Source: Phycisphaerales bacterium
GTDB lineage: Bacteria > Planctomycetota > Phycisphaerae > UBA1845
Length of the DNA: 37,283 nt
Assembly: GCA_013140575.1 (NCBI GenBank)
Contig: JABFSN010000253.1
Span: 1-37,283 of the forward strand
Direction of reading: 5' to 3'
The position numbers and the translations under genes were made by a program. Below are positions 1 through 7,062 of this stretch, one piece after another. Below the pieces are notes generated by a model. The model was given only the letters and a program-made list of their open reading frames with translations. It was not told the origin of the DNA and did not search any database. Every line of letters begins with the position of its first letter. Within the stretch, counting starts at the first letter, position 1.

Positions 1-731
1 GGGTCCAAACGGATGACCTGTGGGGCGTCCGGGGAAGCGACGCCGAGGTTGATGGTGCCGTCCTCGGTGGGCACGGTGATGGTCGGGGCCGGCAGGGGGA
101 GGGCCTCGGCGATGGTGACGGTGCGGAAGACGATGTCGAGGTTCTGGATGCGTTCGGCCGCCCGGGTTTGAAACGGCGTGCCGCGGAACGCCGGCGCGTT
201 GACGACCTGATCGAGGTAGGCGCGGGCCTTGTCGCGGTGGCGCATGTCGCTGTCGAGGACGAAACGGTTTTCCTCGACCGTGGCGAGGGCGTGGAGCGAC
301 GTGCCGACGATGGGCATACGCTCGGGGTATTGGGTGCGAAGCTGTTCGTAGGCGGATTCGGCCTGATCGAGATAGGCGGCGTTGACGCTGCCGGCGGGGT
401 CGGTGGCGAGGGCGAGCGAACGATCGCCCTTGTGGAGCAGGGCGGTCATCTTGAAATCGCGATCGGTCGCGTCGTGGATGAGCGTTTCGAGGGATTTGAA
501 AGAAGTGTCGACGTCTTCCGCGGTGAATTTCAGGCCGGAAAGGGTCTGCGTGGCCGCGTCGACGGCGCCGGTGCGGGTGCGGCGGACGTAGGCCGTGGCG
601 AAGAGAATGACGGCGACGAGGACCGCGGCGCCGCCGAGATGAGTGGCGTGGTCGCGGGTCCAGTCGTAGGTGTCCAGCAAAAACGCGCTGAGGTCATTCG
701 ATCGCAATTCCGCACGACGTTCGGTTTTCAT
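1..731 (-). CDS. TPR-like membrane-anchored protein, partial (runs off left edge)
   Basis: An open frame runs from an ATG at 731 down to base 1 with no stop, giving 243 visible residues of a longer protein. The N-terminus (MKTERRAELRSNDLSAFL) is a short charged cytoplasmic segment. One membrane helix follows at about residues 33-49, and the rest is helical and soluble, rich in Ala and Asp/Glu. This plan matches the YfgM/TPR_21-like proteins with an anchored tetratricopeptide-type domain, which usually act as membrane-linked scaffolds or chaperone partners. The TPR assignment is by overall look, not a strict repeat count. The start overlaps the stop of the upstream lipoprotein gene (ATGA, 728-731), so the two are probably translationally coupled. 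The function is otherwise unknown. Confidence 0.75.
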   Translation of the reverse strand, partial: MKTERRAELRSNDLSAFLLDTYDWTRDHATHLGGAAVLVAVILFATAYVRRTRTGAVDAATQTLSGLKFTAEDVDTSFKSLETLIHDATDRDFKMTALLHKGDRSLALATDPAGSVNAAYLDQAESAYEQLRTQYPERMPIVGTSLHALATVEENRFVLDSDMRHRDKARAYLDQVVNAPAFRGTPFQTRAAERIQNLDIVFRTVTIAEALPLPAPTITVPTEDGTINLGVASPDAPQVIRLD

Positions 732-1213
732 GTACCACTCCGCAGGGTGGGCGGGGCCTGACCACGTTCTTCGCGGGCGACGATGACCTGCACGTGGGTC
801 TTCCGCCTGAAACGATCATCGGAGTCGGTGATGACCAGGGTGCAGGATTCGGCGCCTTTTTCGAACCGCATGGTGATTTCGCCCTTGACGTTCCCGTCGC
901 TGACCCTGGACCAGCGGGCCAGCGGCATTTGCTCGCGATAGAAACCCCGGACGGCGTGTTTATCGGCCGATCCGGAGTACAAGTGCCGCACGTACAACCG
1001 GCTGACGCCGGTGGAGCGGTCCTCGCTGGCGCTGTCCACCAGCACGAAACCGCCGGGGATCGGAATATCCGGTTCGAACGGGCGGGCGGCGATCAGCCGG
1101 GCCTCCCGCGCGGGGTCGCCCGATGAACACCCCGCGACGACGATCGGCACCGCCCATGCGATCCACCAAACCCATCGGCCGGATATCAACGCGGCGTCCC
1201 ACCTTCCGTCCAT
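728..1213 (-). CDS. hypothetical lipoprotein, 161 aa
   Basis: The protein begins with a hydrophobic signal segment (about residues 14-28) ending in VVAGC, a good lipobox, so Cys29 should be the lipidated residue of the mature protein. After a short linker comes a soluble domain of about 110 residues with mixed beta/alpha character (FVLVDSASEDRS near 56, then LYVRHLYSG, FYREQMPLARW and CTLVITDSDD). I do not recognise the family. Its gene overlaps the start of the downstream TPR-like gene by four bases, which suggests one transcript and perhaps a joint role at the cell envelope. The ATG at 1213 puts the signal peptide at a normal distance from the start. It diverges from the sigma factor gene at 1408. 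Confidence 0.7.
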   Translation of the reverse strand: MDGRWDAALISGRWVWWIAWAVPIVVAGCSSGDPAREARLIAARPFEPDIPIPGGFVLVDSASEDRSTGVSRLYVRHLYSGSADKHAVRGFYREQMPLARWSRVSDGNVKGEITMRFEKGAESCTLVITDSDDRFRRKTHVQVIVAREERGQAPPTLRSGT

Positions 1214-1407
1214 TCGCCGTTTGCGCGCCGGGGTTCGACGTTTCCGGCGGTCCCGCGAAACAACGGCCGATAAGGCGAAACCGCCCGATCGCCGGGACCC
1301 CGGAAAGTAGGGTCGGCGGGTTGCAAAGTCAACGGCATGCGGCCCACGACCGTCGGGGGTTGTGATACATTACCGGGAAGGGACACGGGGACGGAGGGAC
1401 ACAGGGC

Positions 1408-2160
1408 GTGAAGGACGACACGGACATCGGCGGTGGGGACGGGCGGTTCCCGCCGACGCAGCGTTCGGCGGTTCTGGCCGTGCGTAGTGCGGACCCGGTG
1501 GTGCGGCGTCGGGCGTACGACACGCTGATCCGCAGCTACTGGAAGCCCGCCTACAAGTACGTGCGGCTGAAATGGGGTGCGTCGGATGATGAGGCCAAGG
1601 ATTTGACGCAGGGGTTCCTGACCCGGGCGATCGAGAAGGGGGTTTTCGATCAGTACGATGCGTCGCGGGCGGCGTTCCGGACCTATCTGCGGAGTTGTCT
1701 TGATGGGTACGTGTTCAACGAGCGCAAGGCCGGCGGGCGGTTGAAACGGGGCGGCGATCGGGTGGTGTTGTCATTGGATTTCGTGGGGGCGGAGGATGAA
1801 TACCGGCGGGGGGAGCCGGTGGACCCGCGCGATCCGGAAGCGTACTTCCATCGCGAATGGGTGCGGAGCGTGTTTGCAGAGGCCGTGGAGGCGCTGCGGA
1901 CGGCGCTGGAGGGGTCGGGGCGGGCGGTGCATTTCGCGTTGTTCGAACGGTACGATCTGGCCGGCGGGAAGGTCGAAAGCAAGCTGACCTACGAAACATT
2001 GGCGCGCGAGTTCGCCTTGCCGGTGACGCAGGTGACGAATTACCTGGCGGCCGCCCGGCGGGAGTTCCGGGGGATCGTGCTGGAGCAATTGCGGGCGGTG
2101 ACGGGCAACGACACCGAATTCCGCGACGAGGCGCGGGCGTTGCTGGGGACGCCGGTCTGA
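1408..2160 (+). CDS. ECF-like RNA polymerase sigma factor
   Basis: A 250-residue protein with a sigma-70 region 2-like segment at about residues 35-105 (SYWKPAYKYVRLKWG, then DEAKDLTQGFLTRAIEKG and FRTYLRSCLDGYVFNERKA). A region 4-type helix-turn-helix lies near residues 195-230 (LTYETLAREFALPVTQVTNYL). This resembles the divergent ECF-like sigma factors common in Planctomycetota and Acidobacteria, often found beside Ser/Thr kinases. It would redirect RNA polymerase to a specific gene set. The start is a GTG preceded by GGAGGG (about 1394-1399). No anti-sigma factor is visible. The stop codon overlaps the start of the kinase gene by one base (TGATG), so control by kinase phosphorylation is a reasonable inference, not shown by the sequence. 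Confidence 0.85.
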   Translation: MKDDTDIGGGDGRFPPTQRSAVLAVRSADPVVRRRAYDTLIRSYWKPAYKYVRLKWGASDDEAKDLTQGFLTRAIEKGVFDQYDASRAAFRTYLRSCLDGYVFNERKAGGRLKRGGDRVVLSLDFVGAEDEYRRGEPVDPRDPEAYFHREWVRSVFAEAVEALRTALEGSGRAVHFALFERYDLAGGKVESKLTYETLAREFALPVTQVTNYLAAARREFRGIVLEQLRAVTGNDTEFRDEARALLGTPV

Positions 2161-3284
2161 TGCGTTGGTTGTCGGACGAAACGGTCGATCATTTGCGGCG
2201 GGTGGCCGACTGGCCGGACTTGTCGGCGACCAAGTATCGCGTGATTCAACCGATCGCGGACGGGGGCATGGGGACGGTTTACCTCGCTCGGGACGGGGAA
2301 CTGGATCGCGAGGTGGCGATCAAGGTGTTGAAGGACGCGGTGTTTGATGTTCGGGCGACGGAACGGATGCGTCGGGAGGCGCGAATTGTGGCCCGGCTGG
2401 AACATCCGGGAGTGGTGCCGTTGCACGATCTGGGGTTGCTGCCGGACGGGCGCACGTACTACGTGATGAAGCTGGTACGCGGGCGGCGGCTGGATGAACA
2501 TGCCGGTGACCTGCGGACGATCAACGACCGGTTGCGGGTTTTCGGGCGGTTGTGCGACGCGGTGGCGTTCGCGCATGCCCACGGGGTGATCCATCGCGAC
2601 GTGAAGCCGCAGAACGTGATGATCGGGGAATTCGGCGAGGTCCTGTTATTGGATTGGGGCGTGGCCAAGGTTTTGGAGAATGGCCAGGCCGGCGAATCGC
2701 CGAATCGAATCGAAGCCGTTGAACTGGGTGATGAAACCGCCGGGCCGACGGACGCCATCGGGACCGAGGGCATCGACGTTGGTTCGATGAATGATGCCGG
2801 GCGCACGGTCACGCTTTTGACCGCGAACGGGACGGTGGTGGGGACGCCGGCGTTCATGGCGCCGGAACAGGCGCGAGGGCAATTGGACCGCGTCGATCGG
2901 CGCTGCGACGTGTTCGCGCTGGGGGCGGTGTTGTATTGGTTGTTGACCGGTCGGACGCCGCTGGATCGAGATGCGTTTCAACGCATGGCGCGGGGGCAGG
3001 GATTCGAGATTGCCGCGCCCCGGCGATTGAATCGCGAAGTGACGCGGCCGCTGTCGGCCATCTGCATGAAAGCGTTAGCGGTGGACGCGGGTGATCGGTA
3101 CGCGGACGCTGGGGCGTTGGGCGCGGACTTGACGCGGTACATGAATGGAATGCCCGTGGAAGCATACCGGGCCGGGGTTTTGGAGCGGACGTGGCGACTG
3201 GTCGTACGCCACCGGATCGCGGTGTTGTTGATCGTCACCTATCTGGCCGTACGAACGCTGTTGATCTTTTTTGGGCGGCGTTAA
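2160..3284 (+). CDS. membrane-anchored Ser/Thr protein kinase (PknB-like)
   Basis: A Hanks-type kinase of 374 residues starting at the ATG at 2160, which overlaps the sigma factor stop. The longer open frame reaching back to 1857 lies inside the sigma gene and is not used. Visible motifs are the glycine loop IADGGMGTVY (32-41), VAIK with Lys55, the catalytic loop HRDVKPQN (Asp147, Asn152), DWG (Asp165) in place of the usual DFG, and GTPAFMAPEQA (228-238). Between DWG and GTP is an acidic insert of about 55 residues, longer than a normal activation segment. The C-terminus has one membrane helix (about 353-371) and only a few residues after it, so there is no periplasmic sensor domain. It probably phosphorylates the co-encoded sigma factor or a partner (inference). 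Confidence 0.9.
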   Translation: MRWLSDETVDHLRRVADWPDLSATKYRVIQPIADGGMGTVYLARDGELDREVAIKVLKDAVFDVRATERMRREARIVARLEHPGVVPLHDLGLLPDGRTYYVMKLVRGRRLDEHAGDLRTINDRLRVFGRLCDAVAFAHAHGVIHRDVKPQNVMIGEFGEVLLLDWGVAKVLENGQAGESPNRIEAVELGDETAGPTDAIGTEGIDVGSMNDAGRTVTLLTANGTVVGTPAFMAPEQARGQLDRVDRRCDVFALGAVLYWLLTGRTPLDRDAFQRMARGQGFEIAAPRRLNREVTRPLSAICMKALAVDAGDRYADAGALGADLTRYMNGMPVEAYRAGVLERTWRLVVRHRIAVLLIVTYLAVRTLLIFFGRR

Positions 3285-3352
3285 AGGACGCCGGTTCCCC
3301 GGTGTATGGAAGATGGGCGAGCCGCGGACGCGGCGGAAACAGGAGACAAGCG

Positions 3353-3703
3353 GTGTCGAAACCAATTCTGGGATTGCTGTTGGGTGGGATATTGGGCGCG
3401 CTGGATGGCTTGTCGGCGATTCTTTATCCGGAGACCCAGAACGAGATAGTGCAAATCGTGATCGGTTCCACGATTAAAGGATTCATCGCCGGCATTGCCA
3501 CCGGGTATTTTGCCAAGAAGTATCAGTCGCTGCCCATCGGCATTGTGTTCGGTTTGGGCATGGGGCTCATTCTCGCGTACCTTGTGGTGGTGATGGACGG
3601 ACGCGGGTTCTATCTGGAGATCATGTTGCCCGGTGGTCTGGTGGGTTTGATCGTCGGGTTTGCAACGCAGCGTTACGGAGCGGCGCCGCGCGTGAGCGCC
3701 TGA
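3353..3703 (+). CDS. small hydrophobic membrane protein, unknown function
   Basis: A 116-residue protein starting at a GTG, chosen because AGGAGA lies 7-12 bases upstream; the frame is open further back to 3191 but without a comparable ribosome site. It is glycine-rich and hydrophobic, with about four predicted membrane segments: around residues 4-20, 32-50, 58-80 and 90-105. The first and third contain small-residue patterns such as LLLGGILGALDG and GLGMGLILAYL. I do not recognise a family. It lies 68 bases after the kinase gene and 69 before a DUF1761-like gene on the same strand, so co-transcription is possible. Confidence 0.6.
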   Translation: MSKPILGLLLGGILGALDGLSAILYPETQNEIVQIVIGSTIKGFIAGIATGYFAKKYQSLPIGIVFGLGMGLILAYLVVVMDGRGFYLEIMLPGGLVGLIVGFATQRYGAAPRVSA

Positions 3704-3772
3704 TCGCCGCGGAACGGGATTCAATCCGCGGGCGACGGTCGGACGTCGACGGCATTCAATCGGGAGGAGTTC

Positions 3773-4192
3773 ATGTCACTGGATTTCGGACAAATCAACT
3801 GGTTGGCGGTGATCGTGGCGGCGGTGGCGGCGTTCATGGTCGGCGGCGTCTGGTATGGGGTCGTCTTTGAGAAGGCGTGGGTGCAATCGTACGGGTTCCG
3901 CGAGGACGAGTTGAAGGAAATGGCCGCCAAACAGCCGCGGAATTTCGGCATCTTTTTCGCCGGAAGTACGGTGATCGCGTGCGTGTTGTCGCTGTTGTTA
4001 GCCGCGTTGGAAATCAACACCGCGGCCGAAGCGGCGGCGTTCGGCGGGCTGTTGTGGTTGGGACTGTTGGCGACCATGGGAGCGGCCCAGACGGCGGCGA
4101 CGAACAAGCCATTGAAACTGTATCTGATCACCGCCGGTCACCAACTGGCGGAGGTCGTCACAATAAGCGCCATTCTCGGCGCGTGGCGTTAG
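3773..4192 (+). CDS. DUF1761-like integral membrane protein
   Basis: A 139-residue protein with four hydrophobic segments and the N-terminal pattern INWLAVIVAAVAAFMVGGVW followed by YGVVFEKAW. This is characteristic of DUF1761 proteins: a small four-helix membrane protein with a conserved Trp-Tyr after helix 1. The function of that family is not known to me. The ATG at 3773 follows a strong ribosome site, GGGAGGAG (about 3761-3768). It lies between another small membrane protein and a VOC-fold protein, a combination typical of accessory stress or housekeeping genes with no clear pathway. Confidence 0.75.
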   Translation: MSLDFGQINWLAVIVAAVAAFMVGGVWYGVVFEKAWVQSYGFREDELKEMAAKQPRNFGIFFAGSTVIACVLSLLLAALEINTAAEAAAFGGLLWLGLLATMGAAQTAATNKPLKLYLITAGHQLAEVVTISAILGAWR

Positions 4193-4266
4193 ACGCAGTT
4201 ACCGGCGGTCCGCGTCGGGCCGCGGCGCCAGGAACAAAGTTCAGTATCAAGAAAAGGAGACAAGTG

Positions 4267-4620
4267 ATGGGCGCCCCCATCGTTCATTTCGAGATCGGCT
4301 GCAAGGATCGCAAGAAGACGGCCGAATTCTATGGCAAGCTGTTCGACTGGAAGTTCGAGTCGTACGGCGACATGCCCATGCTGGAGCCGCAGGGCGGGGC
4401 CAACAGTATCGGCGGGCACATCAACTCGCTGGGGCACGAGCCGCATCAGTATGTGACCATCTATGCGGAGGTGGATGACATCACGAAATACCTCGACAAG
4501 GCCGGCAAGCTGGGTGGACGAACGATTGTGCCGGCGACGGAAGTGCCGCAGATGGGGCAATTCGCGTGGCTGGCTGATCCGGAGGGCAATGTGATCGGAT
4601 TGTGGAAGCCGATGCAATAG
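4267..4620 (+). CDS. VOC-superfamily (glyoxalase/bleomycin-resistance-like) protein
   Basis: A 117-residue single-domain VOC protein. The paired beta-alpha-beta-beta-beta modules are visible: IVHFEIGCKDRKKTAEFYGKLFDW at the N-terminus, split here only for description, and the second half ending in FAWLADPEGNVIGLWKP, the classic C-terminal VOC signature with its metal-ligand Glu/Asp region. Such proteins bind small ligands or metals, and substrate cannot be told from sequence. The ATG at 4267 was chosen over longer in-frame starts because AAAAGGAGA lies just upstream (about 4252-4260) and the N-terminus fits the family. It is the last gene of the plus-strand group and is followed by a hairpin-rich intergenic region. 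Confidence 0.85.
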   Translation: MGAPIVHFEIGCKDRKKTAEFYGKLFDWKFESYGDMPMLEPQGGANSIGGHINSLGHEPHQYVTIYAEVDDITKYLDKAGKLGGRTIVPATEVPQMGQFAWLADPEGNVIGLWKPMQ

Positions 4621-4975
4621 GCGGCAATTCGTAGAGCACGGATGCGACTGCGCACAGAATGCGTCGAGCAGGAATCCCCCACGCCTTGCTGCGCAAGGGT
4701 ACGTGTTTAACGTCTCCGTGGGTTGCCTGCCGCAGGCAGGCTTGAATGTAGCCCCGCATTTCAACGCGGGGTACGCCGGAGATCAAATGGCACCGAGTCC
4801 CGAAGGGACGGCTGAAACGCCGCATTCCGATTCAGCCGTCCCTTCGGGACTAATGGAATTCAAGACGAGACGTCATTCCCAGCACTGAAGTGCTGGGCTA
4901 CATTCATGGCGTCCCGATGGGACGCTAATCACAGACGCGCGAGGGATGGGGCGCCAGTCGCGCGGCGTTGCGTGA
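4621..4975. repeat. intergenic cluster of six palindromic hairpins (REP-like)
   Basis: This 355-base gap between convergent genes holds no credible gene. It contains six perfect or near-perfect inverted repeats: 4684-4698 (CCTTGC/GCAAGG), 4724-4738 (TGCCTGC/GCAGGCA), 4752-4771 (CCCCGC/GCGGGG), 4797-4850 (20-base arms), 4878-4897 (CCCAGCACT, GA loop, AGTGCTGGG) and 4911-4923 (GTCCC/GGGAC). Their sequences differ, so this is not one tandem repeat. They resemble mobile REP-type palindromes that collect between convergent genes. Some may act as transcription terminators for both flanking genes, but none is followed by a clear T-run. Confidence 0.8.
4797..4850. repeat. perfect 20-bp inverted repeat with 14-nt loop
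   Basis: The arms are 4797-4816 (GTCCCGAAGGGACGGCTGAA) and 4831-4850, its exact reverse complement, with 14 bases between. The outer part of each arm is itself a small palindrome (GTCCCGAAGGGAC), so the element can fold as a cruciform or a branched hairpin. The nearby GTCCCGATGGGAC at 4911-4923 is a one-base variant of that inner palindrome, showing that this motif was copied at least three times here. Confidence 0.9.
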
Positions 4976-6217
4976 TTATTCAGCAATGATGCGGAAGAGG
5001 CGGCCGGTGGAGGCGGCGGGGCCGCGGTCGATGATGTAGAGCTCGCCGCCGGCGTCCTGGGCGAACGAGGCGATGCGGGCGATGGGGTCGCCGATGTCCG
5101 GCGGGTTCAGATCATCGGTGCGATCGGTAATGTCGGCTGCGGCATTGCCGATCATACGCAGAGACCAGATTCGAGCGGTCAAGAAGTCGGCGAAGAGATA
5201 GTGACCGGCGAGTTCGGGAATCGACAGGCCGCGATAGACGTAGCCGCCGGTAATCGAAAAGCCGCCGGCGAGATCGTGGCCGTATTCGTAGACCGGCGCG
5301 ATTAACGCCGGGTCATCGCATTCGCAACCCGACAATCCGGTGCAGCGCGTGCCCTCCAGACATCGCCAGCCGTAATTGCGGCCGCCGGCGGCACCAGCCG
5401 GTGCGAAGTCGACCTCTTCACGGGCGTCCTGCCCGACGTCGGCGACGTAGAGGTCGCCGGTGTCGCGATCGAAACTCCATCGCCAGGGGTTGCGCAATCC
5501 GAGGGCCCATATTTCAGGCCGGCCGCCGCTCGCGGCGAACGGGTTGTCCGGCGGAATAGTGTAGGGCGCGTCGGCCGACGCGTTGTCGATATTGATGCGG
5601 AGCATTTTGCCAAGCAGCGTGCCGGTGTCCTGGGCGCGGTTGGCGGGGTCGTTGGCCGAACCGCCGTCGCCGAGGGCGATGTACAAGTACGCGTCGCGGG
5701 GACCGAACGCGATGGTGCCGCCGTTGTGATTGGCGAACGGTTGATCGACGGACAGAAGCCGAAGTGCGCTTGCGGCGTCGGCCACGTTCGGGTCATCGGT
5801 GACGCCGTATCGTTCGATGGCGGTGTTGCCGTCGACGTCGGTGTAGTGAACTAAAAAGTGTCCCTGGTCGGCGTCGCCGGCGGTGAAATAGTGAGGGTGA
5901 AACGCGAGGGAAAGCAGCCCTTGTTCGCCGTTCCCAGTGTAGCCGTCGCTGACGCGCGTTTCAATATCCAGAAAAGCGTCAGCCAGCAGTTCATGGGTCA
6001 TCAGGTCGAGGATGCGAATGACGCCCGGCTGTTCGACGATGAACAGGCGATTCACATCGCCCGGTGCGGCCACGGCGTCTACGGGGCGGTTCAGGTCGGA
6101 AGCGACCAGGATGGTGGCCAATCCACGGTCGGAAGGCGGCGGGTGGGCGACGGGGGTGCAGGCTGGACACGTGATGATCGAGAGAATCGTCGCGAGCGCG
6201 AAGGCGTGACGAATCAT
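4976..6217 (-). CDS. PQQ-dependent sugar dehydrogenase-like (glucose/sorbosone dehydrogenase) lipoprotein
   Basis: A 413-residue secreted protein. The start ATG at 6217 is chosen because it begins a signal peptide (MIRHAFALATILSIITCPAC) with a possible lipobox Cys at 20. The frame is open further upstream, but only through a palindrome array. The mature part is the six-bladed beta-propeller of the GSDH family: NRLFIVEQPGVIRILD, then GLLSLAFHPHY, the NHNGGTIAFGP segment with the likely catalytic His, GDGGSANDP, and ALGLRNPWRWSFD with YVADVGQD. A short Cys-rich insertion (RCLEGTRCTGLSGCECDD) could hold disulfides. Such enzymes oxidise aldose sugars in the periplasm with PQQ, passing electrons to the respiratory chain. 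No PQQ synthesis genes are in the window. No clear ribosome site precedes the start. Confidence 0.85.
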   Translation of the reverse strand: MIRHAFALATILSIITCPACTPVAHPPPSDRGLATILVASDLNRPVDAVAAPGDVNRLFIVEQPGVIRILDLMTHELLADAFLDIETRVSDGYTGNGEQGLLSLAFHPHYFTAGDADQGHFLVHYTDVDGNTAIERYGVTDDPNVADAASALRLLSVDQPFANHNGGTIAFGPRDAYLYIALGDGGSANDPANRAQDTGTLLGKMLRINIDNASADAPYTIPPDNPFAASGGRPEIWALGLRNPWRWSFDRDTGDLYVADVGQDAREEVDFAPAGAAGGRNYGWRCLEGTRCTGLSGCECDDPALIAPVYEYGHDLAGGFSITGGYVYRGLSIPELAGHYLFADFLTARIWSLRMIGNAAADITDRTDDLNPPDIGDPIARIASFAQDAGGELYIIDRGPAASTGRLFRIIAE

Positions 6218-6220
6218 TCG

Positions 6221-6334
6221 CAGGAAGGGATTCCCGGGAAGAGGGGCGCGAGAAGGGATTCTCGCACGAGCGGGATTGTTGATTCGCGGGAAGGGATTCC
6301 CGCGAGGATGGGTGCGAGAAAGGATTCTCGCACC
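6221..6334. repeat. array of hairpin units with a shared loop, just upstream of the dehydrogenase gene
   Basis: Four short palindromes in a row share the core GAA-(G/A)GGA-TTC. They are 6223-6234 (weak, GGAA/TTCC), 6248-6265 (GCGAGAA/TTCTCGC), 6285-6304 (CGCGGGAA/TTCCCGCG) and 6311-6334 (10-base arms GGTGCGAGAA/TTCTCGCACC). Every loop is GGGA or AGGA, while the stems co-vary: two GCGAGAA types and two GGGAA types. Spacing is about 20-30 bases. The last unit ends only six bases before the dehydrogenase start codon, where a ribosome site would normally be. Confidence 0.85.
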
Positions 6335-6364
6335 AGCGGCGCTCATACCGGCGGAGATCGTCGA

Positions 6365-6385
6365 GACGGGTGAAATCCGCCCTAC
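6365..6385 (-). repeat. GTAGGGCGGATTTCACCCGTC palindromic element, copy 1
   Basis: Read on the minus strand this 21-base element differs at two positions from the element at 28626-28646. It lies just downstream of the EF-P stop codon at 6415. Its GGGCGGATTTCACCC core can form a short hairpin. The related, longer palindrome at 11571-11642 begins with the same GTAGGG. Confidence 0.7.
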
Positions 6386-6414
6386 CTGGTTGGAGCGCGG
6401 TTTCCGGGAGACCG

Positions 6415-6975
6415 TCATTTGACGCGGTCGAGGTAGTCGCCGGTGCGGGTGTCGACGCGAATGCGCTCGCCGATGTCGATGAACGCCGGCACGCGGACGC
6501 GGGCGCCGGTTTCGACGACGGCGTCCTTGGGTTGGTTGGTCACGGTCGCGCCCCGGACCACGGGCGGGGCGTCGGTGACCTCCAATTCGACCACGTTGGG
6601 CAACTCGAGGCCGATCATGATTCCGTTGCATATCATGGCCGTCACGGTTTCGTTCGATTTCAAGAAGCGCACCGCATCGTCAAACAGCTCGGCCCCGGCG
6701 TGGATTTGCTCGAAATTGCCCTTGTCCATCAGGACGTAGCCCGGACCATCCTTGTAGAGGAATTCGAATTCCTTGGATTCGACGTAGGGCACTTCCAGGC
6801 GGGCGTCCACGGTGAATCGCACTTCCTGAATGGTGCCTGTTTTGACGTTTTTCAACTTGGTCTGCATGTAGCTGCGCTTGTTGCCCTTGGCCACGTGCGC
6901 CGACTCGTGAACGACGCAAATCGCGCCTTCATGCATGATGGTCTTGCCCTTGCGCAAATCGACGGCCTTTATCAT
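6415..6975 (-). CDS. efp: translation elongation factor P
   Basis: A 186-residue EF-P, the normal family length, with the N-terminal KOW-like domain (residues 1-62) and two OB-type domains. The C-terminal VPAFIDIGERIRVDTRTGDYLDR is the family signature region. It relieves ribosome stalling at proline runs. The start at 6975 (MIKAVDLRKGK) is chosen over the ATG at 7014, because GGAG lies eight bases before it and the length fits. The tip of domain I reads HVAKGNKRSY (27-36) instead of the usual HVKPGKGAAF, so the position of the post-translationally modified lysine is Asn32, with Lys33 and Arg34 next to it. It sits 87 bases downstream of arginine deiminase on the same strand. Confidence 0.95.
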   Translation of the reverse strand: MIKAVDLRKGKTIMHEGAICVVHESAHVAKGNKRSYMQTKLKNVKTGTIQEVRFTVDARLEVPYVESKEFEFLYKDGPGYVLMDKGNFEQIHAGAELFDDAVRFLKSNETVTAMICNGIMIGLELPNVVELEVTDAPPVVRGATVTNQPKDAVVETGARVRVPAFIDIGERIRVDTRTGDYLDRVK

Positions 6976-7062
6976 TCGCGGCGCTCCGACGTTGTTGCCT
7001 GCATCGAATTCCATACACCCCGCGGCGGGTAAGGTACATCATGGCCGGGCGGGCGTACGCGG

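Noticed and set aside
4621-4975. tRNA or other stable RNA gene
   Set aside because: The hairpins do not assemble into a cloverleaf and no CCA end or anticodon arm pattern was found.
6221-6334. Possible short CRISPR array
   Set aside because: The units are palindromes of differing stem sequence and there are no spacers of constant length, nor cas genes.
6218-6631. Longer N-terminus of the sugar dehydrogenase
   Set aside because: The frame is open but is Arg/Pro-rich and runs through hairpins and into the EF-P gene; the signal peptide starts at 6217.
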